Assembly: GCA_027596195.1 (NCBI GenBank)
Contig: JADGJG010000143.1
Coordinates: 1-36,981 of the forward strand
Direction: 5' to 3'
Length of the DNA stretch: 36,981 nucleotides
From: Podochytrium sp. JEL0797
Lineage: Eukaryota > Chytridiomycota > Chytridiomycetes > Chytridiales > Chytriomycetaceae
Shown here: positions 9,220-18,509 of the stretch, one piece after another
How positions within the stretch are numbered: the first letter of the stretch is position 1
How the letters are laid out: each line of letters opens with the position of its first letter
Translations under genes and position numbers: made by a program
The notes under the pieces: model-generated
The model's input: only the letters and a program-made list of their open reading frames with translations
Databases searched by the model: none
Told to the model about the DNA's origin: nothing

Positions 9220-11019
9220 ATGCTGACTCGTGCCCGACCAACAAGCCCGCCCCGCAGTCCCCAAATCGAGTCTGCACTCTTCCCTCCGTCCAGGAGCAAC
9301 ACCGACGACAACAATACAACAGAAGACGTCCTCACAGCAGCCCTCATGTTCGCCGAACTGGGTCCCGCAATCGGAATCACATCCATCGGCAGCCTCGTCA
9401 CGAGCGCCGTATCCACAATCCGAGACTCGCTCGGCAAAGCAACTCAACTCCGCATCACACGCCTTCACCACCTGTACAACCGCTATCTTAGCGACTACCA
9501 GCCCGCTTCGCTGGCCATCAAAACCCTCCTCGCAACCACCAACACACAAGAAAGCAGCTCATCCACAGACGCCCTCCTCCGTCTCGTGTCTCGAGACGAA
9601 TGGCTCGACCGCTGCGAACCCAAATCGATCCTCAAATCCATCGCCGCCGAGATTCTGCAGATCCTGTTTGAAGCCAAACCGGACCCGGGCTCAATCACAG
9701 CCTCGTGTATTCACACGGTCGCACTGCATGTCGTGGATATGACGTTCTTTAATCCAAACAATGACGTCGTGTACTCGGGGACCAGAACGCGTGAAGGGGA
9801 TATTCGCGCCCTGTCGAGTTTCTGCATGGGACTCGCAAACAGCGTCAATACGGGCCTCTCTGAGAAAGAAAAATGCATTCTTCTCGCGGGGGGACACATG
9901 CAGCGCAAGATTGGCACGTTCATTCAAGTTTCACAAAAACTCGATGAAGCCCTTGCAGTGTTCGAAGCAGCCAAATCGGTTTCAAAAACGCAAGGGTCTG
10001 TTCACCGTGTGGTGGAACCGGTTGTGTTGACTTCTGTTTCGGATTCTTCAGAGTTGCTCGACTTTGAGCCGTTGAAACGGTCGGTGGTGGCGTCTTTATT
10101 GAACCTCGCGAACGTCGAGGTGTGTCGCGTGTTTCACTTGGCCATCACGTACCCTTCGACCAAAAACACGTTTGTTACGGCGGTGGAGGAGTGGGATGAT
10201 ATTATCAAGACATGCGAGGCCTCCTGGTTCGGAGGATCTACGGGAAACATCAAGGAATCGGACTCTCCCGCGAGCTCTCCCGTTACGTCACCCACTTCCA
10301 CGTCTCCTCCATCCAAACCACCAACTGTCACGTTGAGCAACCCTTCCTCTCCTGCTTCATCCCCCAAGACCGCCTTTTTCGGATCCCGCGTTGAATCTAC
10401 CGCCTCCGTCGAAGCCGCGCGCCGCATCTCGCGTCTCTTTGGCATGATTCAGAAATCTCTCCAATCCAAGACAGGTACGGGTGCCTTGTTGACAGACGCC
10501 GAATGGATGTCCGAATACGAGTTCTTTCATCAACTTCAGCCCTCGAACAGCGTGCCACCCTTCAAAATCGTGGTGCCCAACTCGACATTGCGTCTCATCT
10601 CGTTAATCTCGAACGCTGGGCTTGTGCTCCTGTTTGCGCACTCGCTGCTGCACCACACGGAACGTAAGGCGTTGACCCAGTTGACGGTAATTCGGATCCA
10701 TCTCGAAGACTTGTTGGGAGTGATTGTGTCGGAATCGGAGATGTTGTTTGCGAGCATCAAGGAGTTTCGCGTTGAGGAGATGGATGCGGCGTTCGCAGAG
10801 GCGGCGTGGTATCGTGCGATTTGTGAGCACGCGGATGTGTCGTTGGTGGTGGCGGAGAAGAAGCGGATTGTGCAGGACTTGATGTTGTTGGACGCGCTGT
10901 GTGGGGGTGCGGGGTTGGCGGTGGCGGCACGTGACGTGGCGTCGGAGGAAGGTTTGAAGGGGGCTTTTGGAAAGCTGATGGTTTCGTTTTCGACTTCGTT
11001 TTCATCAAAGAAGTCGTAA
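9220..11019 (+). CDS. Tandem paralog B, protein of unknown function (599 aa)
   Basis: This is a single-exon gene in the same orientation as paralog A and colinear with it over its whole length. It shares RLVSRDEWLDRCEPKS, DMTFFNPNNDVVYSG, EWDDIIKTCEASWFGGSTG and the Ser/Pro linker, while the first ~30 residues differ: the Pro/Ala run of A is shortened and a stretch of DDNNTTEDV precedes the common part. Several nucleotide segments are identical to A over 28-47 bp, including synonymous positions. The function is unknown. The gene converges on the disordered-protein gene 61 bp downstream, and I see no clear AATAAA after its TAA. Confidence 0.9.
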   Translation: MLTRARPTSPPRSPQIESALFPPSRSNTDDNNTTEDVLTAALMFAELGPAIGITSIGSLVTSAVSTIRDSLGKATQLRITRLHHLYNRYLSDYQPASLAIKTLLATTNTQESSSSTDALLRLVSRDEWLDRCEPKSILKSIAAEILQILFEAKPDPGSITASCIHTVALHVVDMTFFNPNNDVVYSGTRTREGDIRALSSFCMGLANSVNTGLSEKEKCILLAGGHMQRKIGTFIQVSQKLDEALAVFEAAKSVSKTQGSVHRVVEPVVLTSVSDSSELLDFEPLKRSVVASLLNLANVEVCRVFHLAITYPSTKNTFVTAVEEWDDIIKTCEASWFGGSTGNIKESDSPASSPVTSPTSTSPPSKPPTVTLSNPSSPASSPKTAFFGSRVESTASVEAARRISRLFGMIQKSLQSKTGTGALLTDAEWMSEYEFFHQLQPSNSVPPFKIVVPNSTLRLISLISNAGLVLLFAHSLLHHTERKALTQLTVIRIHLEDLLGVIVSESEMLFASIKEFRVEEMDAAFAEAAWYRAICEHADVSLVVAEKKRIVQDLMLLDALCGGAGLAVAARDVASEEGLKGAFGKLMVSFSTSFSSKKS

Positions 11020-11080
11020 GTGTGTTTTTATTCAACAAATATATAGAGAAATCAGCTGATGCAGGTTCGAACTTTCAGCG

Positions 11081-11827
11081 TCATTTTTTGGGTTTGCCAA
11101 AGATGCGACTCCACAGACTCCTTTTCTTTGCGACGTCGTCTAAAGATTGGTGTTTCTCGCGCGCGACTTCTCTAGCAACGGAGATGTTTGGGTTTGACTT
11201 TGCGCGCGACAGAACAGGGGGCGCATCTGATTCCTCTGGGATTGCGGCGATGGAAGCGGGGATGGGCAGGGGCGATGCTGACACGGGCAGAAAGTGTTGT
11301 CGTGAAGCAGTGGCGGGATGTGGTGTTGCGTAGAGGGTCGAGTGGGTGGGAGGAGACAGTGAGGCGGCATAGGCAGCACGCGCCTGGTCGCGCTGGATCG
11401 CGTGCAGCACGGCAACGGGCGTGTCGTCGAGGGCGCCCATCGAGCGGCTCTTCTTGAGGCTGCTTCTGATGCTGCCACTGCTACTGCTGCTGCTGCTTCG
11501 CGGCCTTGGCGCGGGAACGGCAGCGATGGCAGGGCCGAGCGCGTTGAACGAGACCTGTTTGCGCGGCGGCTGCGGCGGCGGCGGCGGCGGCAGCGAGGCG
11601 CCCTTTGTCTTGCGCACGACGTGGATCAGCGCCTCGTTGTCGTCGTCAAATTCGCCAGCGAGTGTGTTGGCAGTGAGTGTTGAAGAATCCGACCAGGCTG
11701 CCCCGTAGCCAACCACTGCAACGCTGTGGCGCTGCCGTGAACGCACGGGTGAAGTCTGCTGCCCAGGTGCATACGCTACGAAGCCGTATGGGTATCCTGC
11801 CCCAGCGCCATACCGTTGCTCTGTCAT
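11081..11827 (-). CDS. Low-complexity protein of unknown function (248 aa)
   Basis: This single-exon gene starts at the ATG at 11827 and ends in TGA at 11081. An open frame extends 15 codons upstream without an ATG. The protein begins MTEQRYGAGAGYPYGF (Gly/Tyr-rich), has a polyproline run (LPPPPPPQPPRKQVSF), a Ser run followed by SLKKSRSMG, and a basic aromatic C-terminus KKRSLWSRIFGKPKK. RKQVSF and RSMG look like possible basophilic kinase sites. It is probably intrinsically disordered. I recognise no domain. The gene is divergent from FAM72 (288 bp between the start codons) and convergent with paralog B. Confidence 0.65.
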   Translation of the reverse strand: MTEQRYGAGAGYPYGFVAYAPGQQTSPVRSRQRHSVAVVGYGAAWSDSSTLTANTLAGEFDDDNEALIHVVRKTKGASLPPPPPPQPPRKQVSFNALGPAIAAVPAPRPRSSSSSSSGSIRSSLKKSRSMGALDDTPVAVLHAIQRDQARAAYAASLSPPTHSTLYATPHPATASRQHFLPVSASPLPIPASIAAIPEESDAPPVLSRAKSNPNISVAREVAREKHQSLDDVAKKRSLWSRIFGKPKK

Positions 11828-11940
11828 GTTTGCGAAGTGAAAAAAATCGTGTTTCAGAAAAAGATGCGTCACTCCCTTTCATCTCGTGTTTCAAGTGAGA
11901 CTAACATGCCGTTAAAATGGGTTCATTTCGAATATCCTCA

Positions 11941-11946
11941 ACGCGT
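11941..11946. promoter_or_regulatory. ACGCGT (MCB-like) hexamer in the FAM72 divergent promoter
   Basis: The palindrome ACGCGT lies 175 bp upstream of the FAM72 start and 114 bp upstream of the opposite gene. In yeasts this hexamer is the MluI cell-cycle box bound by MBF at G1/S promoters. However, it is common throughout this window, also inside exons, so the single promoter copy is weak evidence. Confidence 0.25.
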
Positions 11947-12115
11947 GCATTTCGTGAAAGATTGCCAGAAAGAGATGGAGGGATTCGCCAAAAAAAAATA
12001 GGAGACATTTCTGCTCCAAATTCCCACGTTGATCACGCGCTCCTGTGAGAGTTGTCCTTCACGAAACGGACATCACGTGGCTCATCTCATCCCTACTTTT
12101 CTCGCCAGATCACAA

Positions 12116-13195
12116 ATGCGACAACCCACGGAAGCCCAGACACCACCCCTGAGACCACAAACCCTCCAATATTACCAATCAACCATCGCTCGCTCTGGAT
12201 TTTCCGGGTCCTTTCAATCCGCACGCCGCCTATACGGCGCGAACGCGTCGTCGGGAGCCGCCGCAACAACCACACCCCAGCCATCCTCTGCGTCTACGAC
12301 GCGTTCTCACACGCAAGCCTCCAACATGATCACTGCAGCTCCCAACAGCGACTCGTATACCTTTTTCCCACCCACCAGACACAACCCAAACATTCCCCCG
12401 ACTTCGCCCCCGCCACAACCCACGCGACTCCCGGCGCGACCGCCACAATCGAGTGCATCTATCCACCCTCAGTTCAGAAGCAAGGCGGTCTGCGAATTGT
12501 TTTGCAATCATTGCGAATCTTCCGTTTGCATGAGAGTGAGTTTCGATCCATGCGTATTTCTTTTTGTCGCACTCCCAAACTTTGTAAATCTTGTTTCTGA
12601 CTTTGCGAGGCACAATTTTTTTTTGCTTCCTTCTCTTTCTTAGGGAATGAAGGCCATCCTGCTTGGAGACACGCGCGTGGAGCTTTTTTCGACCGATTCG
12701 CCTCCCTGCAGGTTAGTATTCTATTTTCGAAAAAAAAACTTTCCTGCCGTTTCTGACGCACCTGCTTTTCGATTCTGCCAGAGTTCAGCTCGTCGAAAAC
12801 GACTACATGACGCGCAACTGTCAATGCAGAATCAGAGATGTGGCCTGCTTGCAATGGTAACTGGAATTTTTTCATGTTTCACCAGCCGCGACGGCCATTC
12901 TAAATTCGAATTTTTTTTTAGCGGCAATGTTATTGGATACCACGTTACCCAACCCTGCGATGTGTGTCTCGACTCTTGCAACAATGGTCACTTTTGGATG
13001 TTCTTGTCGGATGGCGTGAGATCGAAAGATCGCGAACACATGAGTTGAGTGTTTTTCCATTTTCTTCGTTCACCCAAAATCGCTGTAGAAATTGAGATGC
13101 GTTTTTTTATAGGCAAAAAACTGCTCTGGGCTCACTTGCCAAGTGCTGAAGCGGATACGGCGCTCGAGGCTCAACGCGAAGTGGTGTGCAGATGA
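12116..13195 (+). CDS. FAM72: FAM72 family protein
   Basis: Proposed exons are 12116-12535, 12644-12711, 12782-12856, 12922-13043 and 13113-13195, giving 255 aa. Donors are GTGAGT, GTTAGT, GTAACT and GTTGAG, and phases agree at every junction. After ~135 residues of Ser/Pro/Thr-rich sequence comes the FAM72 core: [68 protein letters not shown] and finally KKLLWAHLPS. The CxxC pairs, the CNNGHFWMF block and the LLW-x-x-LP end match animal FAM72 closely, so the identity is firm. In mammals the family is linked to cell proliferation and to control of uracil-DNA glycosylase; the role in fungi is unknown. The N-terminal extension is absent from the ~149-aa human protein. The cysteine pattern suggests zinc binding, which is inference. 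Confidence 0.9.
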
Positions 13196-14219
13196 ATTTG
13201 TTTGTTCGCGCCCCATGGAAATGCATCAAACACAAAAAATGCGAAGAGTCAAAACCCACGCAACAGTTACCCCCGTTATTTTTCTCTCTTTTCTCGTTTT
13301 CATAAAAATGCATTAGAAGGAAGTTTTTTTTAAGAGCCCCTACTTTTTGTTTGGATTTAGAGTGCTCGCGACGGGGGCCGGAGGTCGTTCCCCCCTCCTG
13401 GGCCTCATTGAAACGAAACGATCAGTTTCTGCCCACCCCCCTTTTGACCAGAGTCCCCTTTATTTCCCCACAGAAGTCTGAAAGAGGATTATATGAATTA
13501 AATGGCAGCGATCGGCCCACAGCAGATTGACCATCGCAGCACCATCGACGTGGTTGGGTTCCGTCCCGGAAACAACGAGCGCCACTGCCCGCGTCACCCA
13601 ACCGTGCCCTGCGACTCCGAAGTCAGAAGTCCCTCGCGGTGAATCTTCCACGCACTGGCTGTCGAGTTGGACTGAAGAATCAGGAGACATGTGCATCATC
13701 ATGCTGGTGATCCAAGCAAGCGCCACTTTGCGCCTTCCCGGCGCTTTCGCAAAATCACGCGCTTGATGCCCTTCTCAAGTCACCCGCCACTTTGGATTTG
13801 CGACCACGATGGAGAGGCGGAGTGGAATGATTGGCCATCGCAATGTGGCCGAACGGGTTGTCGTGGGACCCCGTCGAGCGGGGAAGGGAGAGTAGATCGG
13901 GTGCGGGTAAATTGCACATTCTTTTTTTCATTGGGTGTCCCTAAATTGGTTTGAATAGCAGAAAATCGCGTGATTCAGAATCTTATGTCAAATAAATACG
14001 TTACAAGGAGGATTTTTCAGCTTCGGTAGTCCCACACCCCCGGGGGGGTGATTTTTTTTGGAAATGAATTTTGAAGAACGAGCTGAAGATCCAGGCCAAG
14101 GAGTGAATTCATTTCGCGTTGGTCGTATTCGCCCAATCCCCTTGTTATTTCCTCCAAAAATTTCATTAGATGAGAAAGCCGCATTTATTTACGAGAAACG
14201 AGCCTGCACGAAGAAAAAG
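13196..14219. other. Gene-poor interval between FAM72 and the START gene
   Basis: No multi-exon gene could be built here. Two overlapping antisense frames exist: 13460-13726 (-) and 13527-13766 (+). The minus frame is somewhat protein-like (it contains DFGVAGHGWVTRAVALVVSG and ends FQTSVGK) but has no recognisable domain. Two C/G-run structures stand out: an imperfect one near 13381-13399 and a near-perfect palindrome CACCCCC/GGGGGGGTG at 14035-14050 followed by a T8 run. I see no tRNA or other RNA gene. A decayed gene or a non-coding transcript is possible. Confidence 0.35.
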
Positions 14220-14226
14220 TATAAAT
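14220..14226 (+). promoter_or_regulatory. TATA box of the START-domain gene
   Basis: TATAAAT lies 43 bp upstream of the ATG at 14269. An in-frame ATG at 14170 lies upstream of this box, so the box argues for the 14269 start. The short leader ends in a C/T-rich stretch just before CAGCAATG. Confidence 0.5.
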
Positions 14227-14268
14227 TGGATCTCGTTTCCTTCTTGTCCCTCTCAACCCATTTCAGCA

Positions 14269-14928
14269 ATGACCATCTCTGCAAACCCCCACCAAGCCGC
14301 CTTGGACCAAGCTTTCGCCTCCCTCCAGGAGTTCGAAACTGCCACCGACTTTGTCTTTGCCACCAAGGACAAGAAGACCTCCATCTCGACCAAGCCTGCA
14401 CCTGCTAGCAAACCAACCAACATGCCCATTACCAAAGGCGTTACCCGCCTCAACAAGACCCTCACCCTCGACCAAGTCGTGGACTCCCTCCTCAACACCG
14501 CATCGCGCAAAAAGTGGGACCCTCGGTTCGAAGGAAGCTCCATCGTCGAGCAATACGACGAGCAGAGATCCGCAGTCCTCCTCCATTCCCTCCAACACGG
14601 TCAATGGCCCGTCGTTTCCGGCCGCGACTTTGCCATCGCGTTGAAAACCGTCAAGGTGTCCGAGACGAAAGCGTACCTCGTGTTCACGTCCGTGGTGGAT
14701 GCCAAGATCCCTGAGGTGAAAGGACGCGTTCGTGCGCACATTTACTGTGTCGGTTGGGTCATTGAGAAGGCCTCCGACGCGGATGCATGGGACTTGACGT
14801 ACTTTTCGCACGTGGACCCCGTGGGTTTGCCCAGCGCGTTGACCAAAATGGTTGCGAACGAGACCCCAGCTTGTGCGGGAACGTTTGCCACTTATGTCGA
14901 GAAAAATGGTCCCTCCGCCGCCTTTTAA
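14269..14928 (+). CDS. START-domain lipid-binding protein
   Basis: A single exon encodes 219 aa. The sequence has the marks of a START (StAR-related lipid transfer) domain across nearly the whole length: LDQVVDSLLNTASRKKWDPRF, SSIVEQYDEQ, WPVVSGRDFAIAL, then AHIYCVGWVIEK, WDLTYFSHVDPVG and a C-terminal lid helix LPSALTKMVANETP. START domains hold one lipid or sterol in a helix-grip cavity and move it between membranes. There is no signal peptide or membrane span, so a soluble cytosolic transfer protein is likely. The ligand is not predictable from sequence. The TATA box at 14220 supports this start over the in-frame ATG at 14170. The gene converges on the dolichyldiphosphatase gene, with 77 bp between the stop codons. 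Confidence 0.85.
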   Translation: MTISANPHQAALDQAFASLQEFETATDFVFATKDKKTSISTKPAPASKPTNMPITKGVTRLNKTLTLDQVVDSLLNTASRKKWDPRFEGSSIVEQYDEQRSAVLLHSLQHGQWPVVSGRDFAIALKTVKVSETKAYLVFTSVVDAKIPEVKGRVRAHIYCVGWVIEKASDADAWDLTYFSHVDPVGLPSALTKMVANETPACAGTFATYVEKNGPSAAF

Positions 14929-14971
14929 TTAGTTTCTCTCTCTTTAATTCATTATTAAACCAAAAGCATCG

Positions 14972-15010
14972 AATAAAACAACTCTTGATTATTGCTTGTT
15001 CTCCTTTATT
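14972..15010. other. Overlapping convergent polyadenylation signals
   Basis: AATAAA for the plus-strand START gene is at 14972-14977. On the minus strand AATAAA spans 15010-15005 and contains the TAA stop codon of the dolichyldiphosphatase gene (GAA TAA AGG). The two transcripts therefore probably overlap at their 3' ends. Confidence 0.5.
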
Positions 15011-15905
15011 CCGACTTTTTCAACCCCACCCCCTTCTCCTTCCTCAACGCACTCTTCCCCACCCCCGTCCCATTCAACCCACGATCCCTCAACCCCGCCG
15101 CCCGCTCCCACGCCTTCACACCCTCATACTCACACCGCGTCAAATCCCCAACGTCACTCAAATCCCTTAGACAAAACTGAACCGCGAGCGGGTGATCCAA
15201 CAGTTTACACCTGTCCACGAGGAACGGGAGGAGCACGCGGGTTGTGAAGAGGTACCAAATGAGGCCGAGGAAGCATCCGATTTGGGCACCGAGGAGGACT
15301 TGGGGGGCGGTGTGGTAGTGGAGGTAGACGCGTGAGTATTGGACCATAAGGGCGAGAGAGATGGTTGCGAGGGTGATCAGGTGTTTCCAGCGTGGGTTTT
15401 TGTATGCGGTTCTGGAGTGGGATAACGAATCAATTTCGGTGCGTAAGTTTTTTTGGTTCGTTGGGTCTCACTTCGTGTACAGATGGAGGACGACACAGGT
15501 TGCAAAGTAGGCCATGAATTGCGAATGGCTGGACGGCATGCCGTATCCGTCACCGAGGATCACTGGATGGAAACAGGGGGTTGGTTCGCAGTCCTATTTC
15601 AGAACTCGGGAAACCAACTCACGAGTTGGCCTCGGCTGCCGAATGATCTTCTTGATCCCCAGATTCAATACCTCGCCAATCAACTGGCCCACACAGATGA
15701 CCGCAATGTAAATGTCGCGGCGGGAAACAATCAGAGTGGCATACGAGACCATGAGGAAAACAGGCGTCAGCGAGAACAAGGCGAGCAGCTTTCCAAGCGG
15801 ATCATCCTTCTCATATTCAAAGAAGGTCAATGAGAAGGGCTTGTGGTTATCGAGATGGGTGGGGTACGCCATATTTTTTTTGACTTTTCGTTGCTTCGAA
15901 GGCAT
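15006..15905 (-). CDS. Dolichyldiphosphatase (DOLPP1/CAX4 type, PAP2 superfamily)
   Basis: Proposed exons are complement(15905-15623, 15562-15472, 15411-15006), giving 259 aa. Both introns are exactly 60 bp, with GTGAGT and GTGAGA donors. The protein contains FSLTFFEYEKDDPLGKLLA, the phosphatase motifs KKIIRQPRPT (KxxxxxxRP), YGMPSSHSQFM (PSGH-like) and YSRVYLHYHTAPQVL (SRxxxxxH), and several membrane spans, in the order seen in human DOLPP1 and yeast CAX4. The enzyme removes a phosphate from dolichyl pyrophosphate on the lumenal side of the ER, which recycles the carrier for N-glycosylation. The start may be the ATG at 15905 or the in-frame ATG at 15872 (MAYPTHLDNHKP), closer to the usual N-terminus. 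It is divergent from the kinase gene, with 24 bp between start codons (57 with the later start). Confidence 0.9.
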
Positions 15906-15929
15906 GACAAACAAGAGAACAGAGAACAA

Positions 15930-18483
15930 ATGGAACCTTCGACACCTTCCACGCCAACACTCTCGCAACGCCATACGCATCCCCTATCTGTTGTGCTTCC
16001 AGAGTACAATACGAACCGCAAGAACGCGGACGGAGAGTCACCCACTGCAGCGGTACAAAACGACGCGATCGTGGGTCGCGTGCTTGGTTCGTTCTTCGAG
16101 ACCCTTCTTGCCACAACGCGCGACACCATTCATAAAATCTCCTTTTGTTAGCCTCGCTACTTCTACAACTCTCGCCCCACTGCGATGTCGATCGATCCGC
16201 CGCCCTGACGCGTCGCCAATCGTCTTTGAAGATTGAAAAGAAAAACAGTGGAGTCGAAATCAAGGACCTTGACCACGAAAGCTCAAATCCCACGACGGCG
16301 GCTCCTGTTCAAATGCTGACCTCAAAGAATCTCGTGTGCGAACCGGATCAACAAGAGTCGACGCTGAAACCGCAAAACCTGCGCGAAGAGGCTGTCTTGG
16401 GGGATTACCTGCTTCAGAAGACGATTGGGGAAGGGTGTTTTAGCAAAGTGAAGATGGCTGTTCATTTCCCAACGGGTCAAAAGGTTGGGAACGCGTTTTG
16501 ATTCGTCCTGTCAAAAACACGTTTACGTATTCCAACAAATTTTTGTTCGACAGGTGGCCATCAAGTGTGTAGACAAGCAGGCCATGAAACTCGAAGTTGG
16601 AACCGCGGAACGAACGCTGCGTGAAATTCTCGTCCTCTCCCACATGTTTCACCCAAACATTACCCGGTTGCTCGAAGTCGTGGACAACAAGGACTTTATC
16701 TACTTGATTCTCGAATACGAAGTCGGTGGAGAATTGTTTGACTACATCATTGCCAAGCAAGTTTTACCCGAATCCGAAGCGCGTGTCATGTTTCGACAAA
16801 TGCTGTCTGCGATTCAATACTGCCATATCAACGGTGAATACAATTTCGTTTTTATAGTGGTATTGTGTTGATCTGAGAATTGGATCCTGCAGGCATCGTG
16901 CATCGTGATTTAAAACCCGAAAACAGTTGAGTAACCTTTCTCTGGAGGGGTGAACCCCTCTCAACATTGCGAAACACAGTCCTCCTGGATGCCCACGGAA
17001 ACATCAAACTGATCGACTTTGGCTTCTCCAACGTGATCCGCGAAGGCAATCAAATGGACACTTTCTGTGGGAGTCCTTCGTATGCGGCTCCTGAAATGAT
17101 TGCTCGCAGAAAGTACAACGGCCAAGACGTGGACATATGGGCCCTTGGAGTGATTCTGTTTGTCCTCGTGTGCGGGTATCACCCGTTTGATAATCAACAT
17201 ATGGGGAGGATGTATAGCAATATTTTGGGTGGGAGGTTCAAGTTTCCTGAGAAGATTGACGTTTCTCAAGGTGTGTTGCTTTCATCGTATTTTCACGCGC
17301 TTTCGAGACGTCTCAACACCACCCTTTTATACACGCCACCACAGAGGCCAAAGATATCATCACTTCGATGCTCACCGTCAAACCCGAATCCCGCGCCACG
17401 CTCTCCTTCCTCCAATCCCACCCCTGGACAACTGACAACCAAACCCTGCCCCAAGTTGAATTCTATAATCTTACTTTAGATTCACCCGTTTCGCCCAACA
17501 TCTCCAACGCAACGCCAACTGCCACCCGGGGAGACCCATGCCACCTTCACGACACGTTTTTGATTGCAGAACTGCACCGTATGGGGTTTTCAACACAAGA
17601 GATTGACCATGCCAAGAGAACGGGAGATCCAGGTCCCGTTATGGCCGCATATCACCTCCTGCGGGCGGAAAAGAAACGCGTGGCAAGTCAATTACCTGTC
17701 AAACAGCCCCAGGCGCAGCCTGTTCCTACCACCTCTGCATGTCCACCACGCCTCGTAATCCAAACATCCCTTCCACAACCTCCCACGTTTACAATCCCCC
17801 GCACCCCAATCTCCACAACCCTCATCGCACCCACAACCTCCCCAACCCTCGCCCTCCGCCGCTCCCCTTACCCAATGAAACCCGTCCTCCATCAAGAAGG
17901 CGGAGCCACAAACTACACCCTCCACAGTCCCACCTCTTCCACCCCACTCACCTCCCCTGCTACCTCGTCTCCAACGAAACGCGTGTCGTTGGATACACCC
18001 AACTCGCTCCTCGCGAAGCTGAGAGATACACCACCCGGCCTTCCACCCAAAGTCGCATCGGCTGCAACGGCCCCACAACTCTCAAGCCCCACATCCATGT
18101 TTCAAAATCCCGTTATCATACACGATACAATGCGGTTCGCGTGCTCTGCCGCCACGTCCACGACCGCGTCCAGCCTCATGGCAAAGATGCAGTCCAACTG
18201 GCCCTCACTCGGCGTTCTCCTACATCAAACACCGAATCTCATGGGTGGTTTTGAGTGTGTTTGGAAAAATCCCGTGTCCATGATGCATGTGGGTCTTGAA
18301 GAGACGGCAGACGCGTTGATCAAGGGGATAGAGTTTGCGGGGTGCACGGAGGTGCAGTTTTGTGTGGCTGTAAGAGAGGATGTAGAAGGGGCGGGTGTGG
18401 CGGTGGTGGAAGTTTCAGCAGTGAGGCCGAGAGAGGCTGGGTTGTTTTTTGTAGGACAATTGGTCAAGTCTCTTTCTCATTGA
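15930..18483 (+). CDS. AMPK/MARK-related Ser/Thr kinase with UBA-like segment
   Basis: Proposed exons are 15930-16086, 16152-16483, 16554-16833, 16893-16925, 16980-17270 and 17345-18483, giving 743 aa. The kinase domain covers about residues 135-392, with glycine loop IGEGCFSKV, VAIK (K167), HRDLKPEN (D262), DFG (D280) and the activation segment DTFCGSPSYAAPEM, whose Thr is the LKB1-type site. All catalytic residues are present. A UBA-like stretch follows at about 433-473 (LHDTFLIAELHRMGFSTQEI), as in AMPK-related and MARK kinases. A Pro/Ser/Thr-rich region then leads to a folded C-terminus at about 650-743 that resembles a KA1 domain, an inference. Exon 1 rests on a GTTCGT donor and a CTCCTTTTGTTAG acceptor and is less certain; an internal ATG at 16313 is an alternative. 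Likely roles are polarity, cell-cycle or energy signalling. Confidence 0.8.
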
Positions 18484-18509
18484 AATACACAACTACTTTA
18501 TCGATTAAA

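Noticed and set aside
8388..9549. Long minus-strand frames opposite the tandem paralogs
   Set aside because: They are shadows of the biased codon use on the plus strand, lack ATG or splice context and have low-complexity translations.
12980..13112. GTGAGA after SDG as the donor of FAM72 intron 4
   Set aside because: It is a stronger consensus, but no acceptor then restores the KKLLWAHLP frame conserved in FAM72. GTTGAG at 13044 does.
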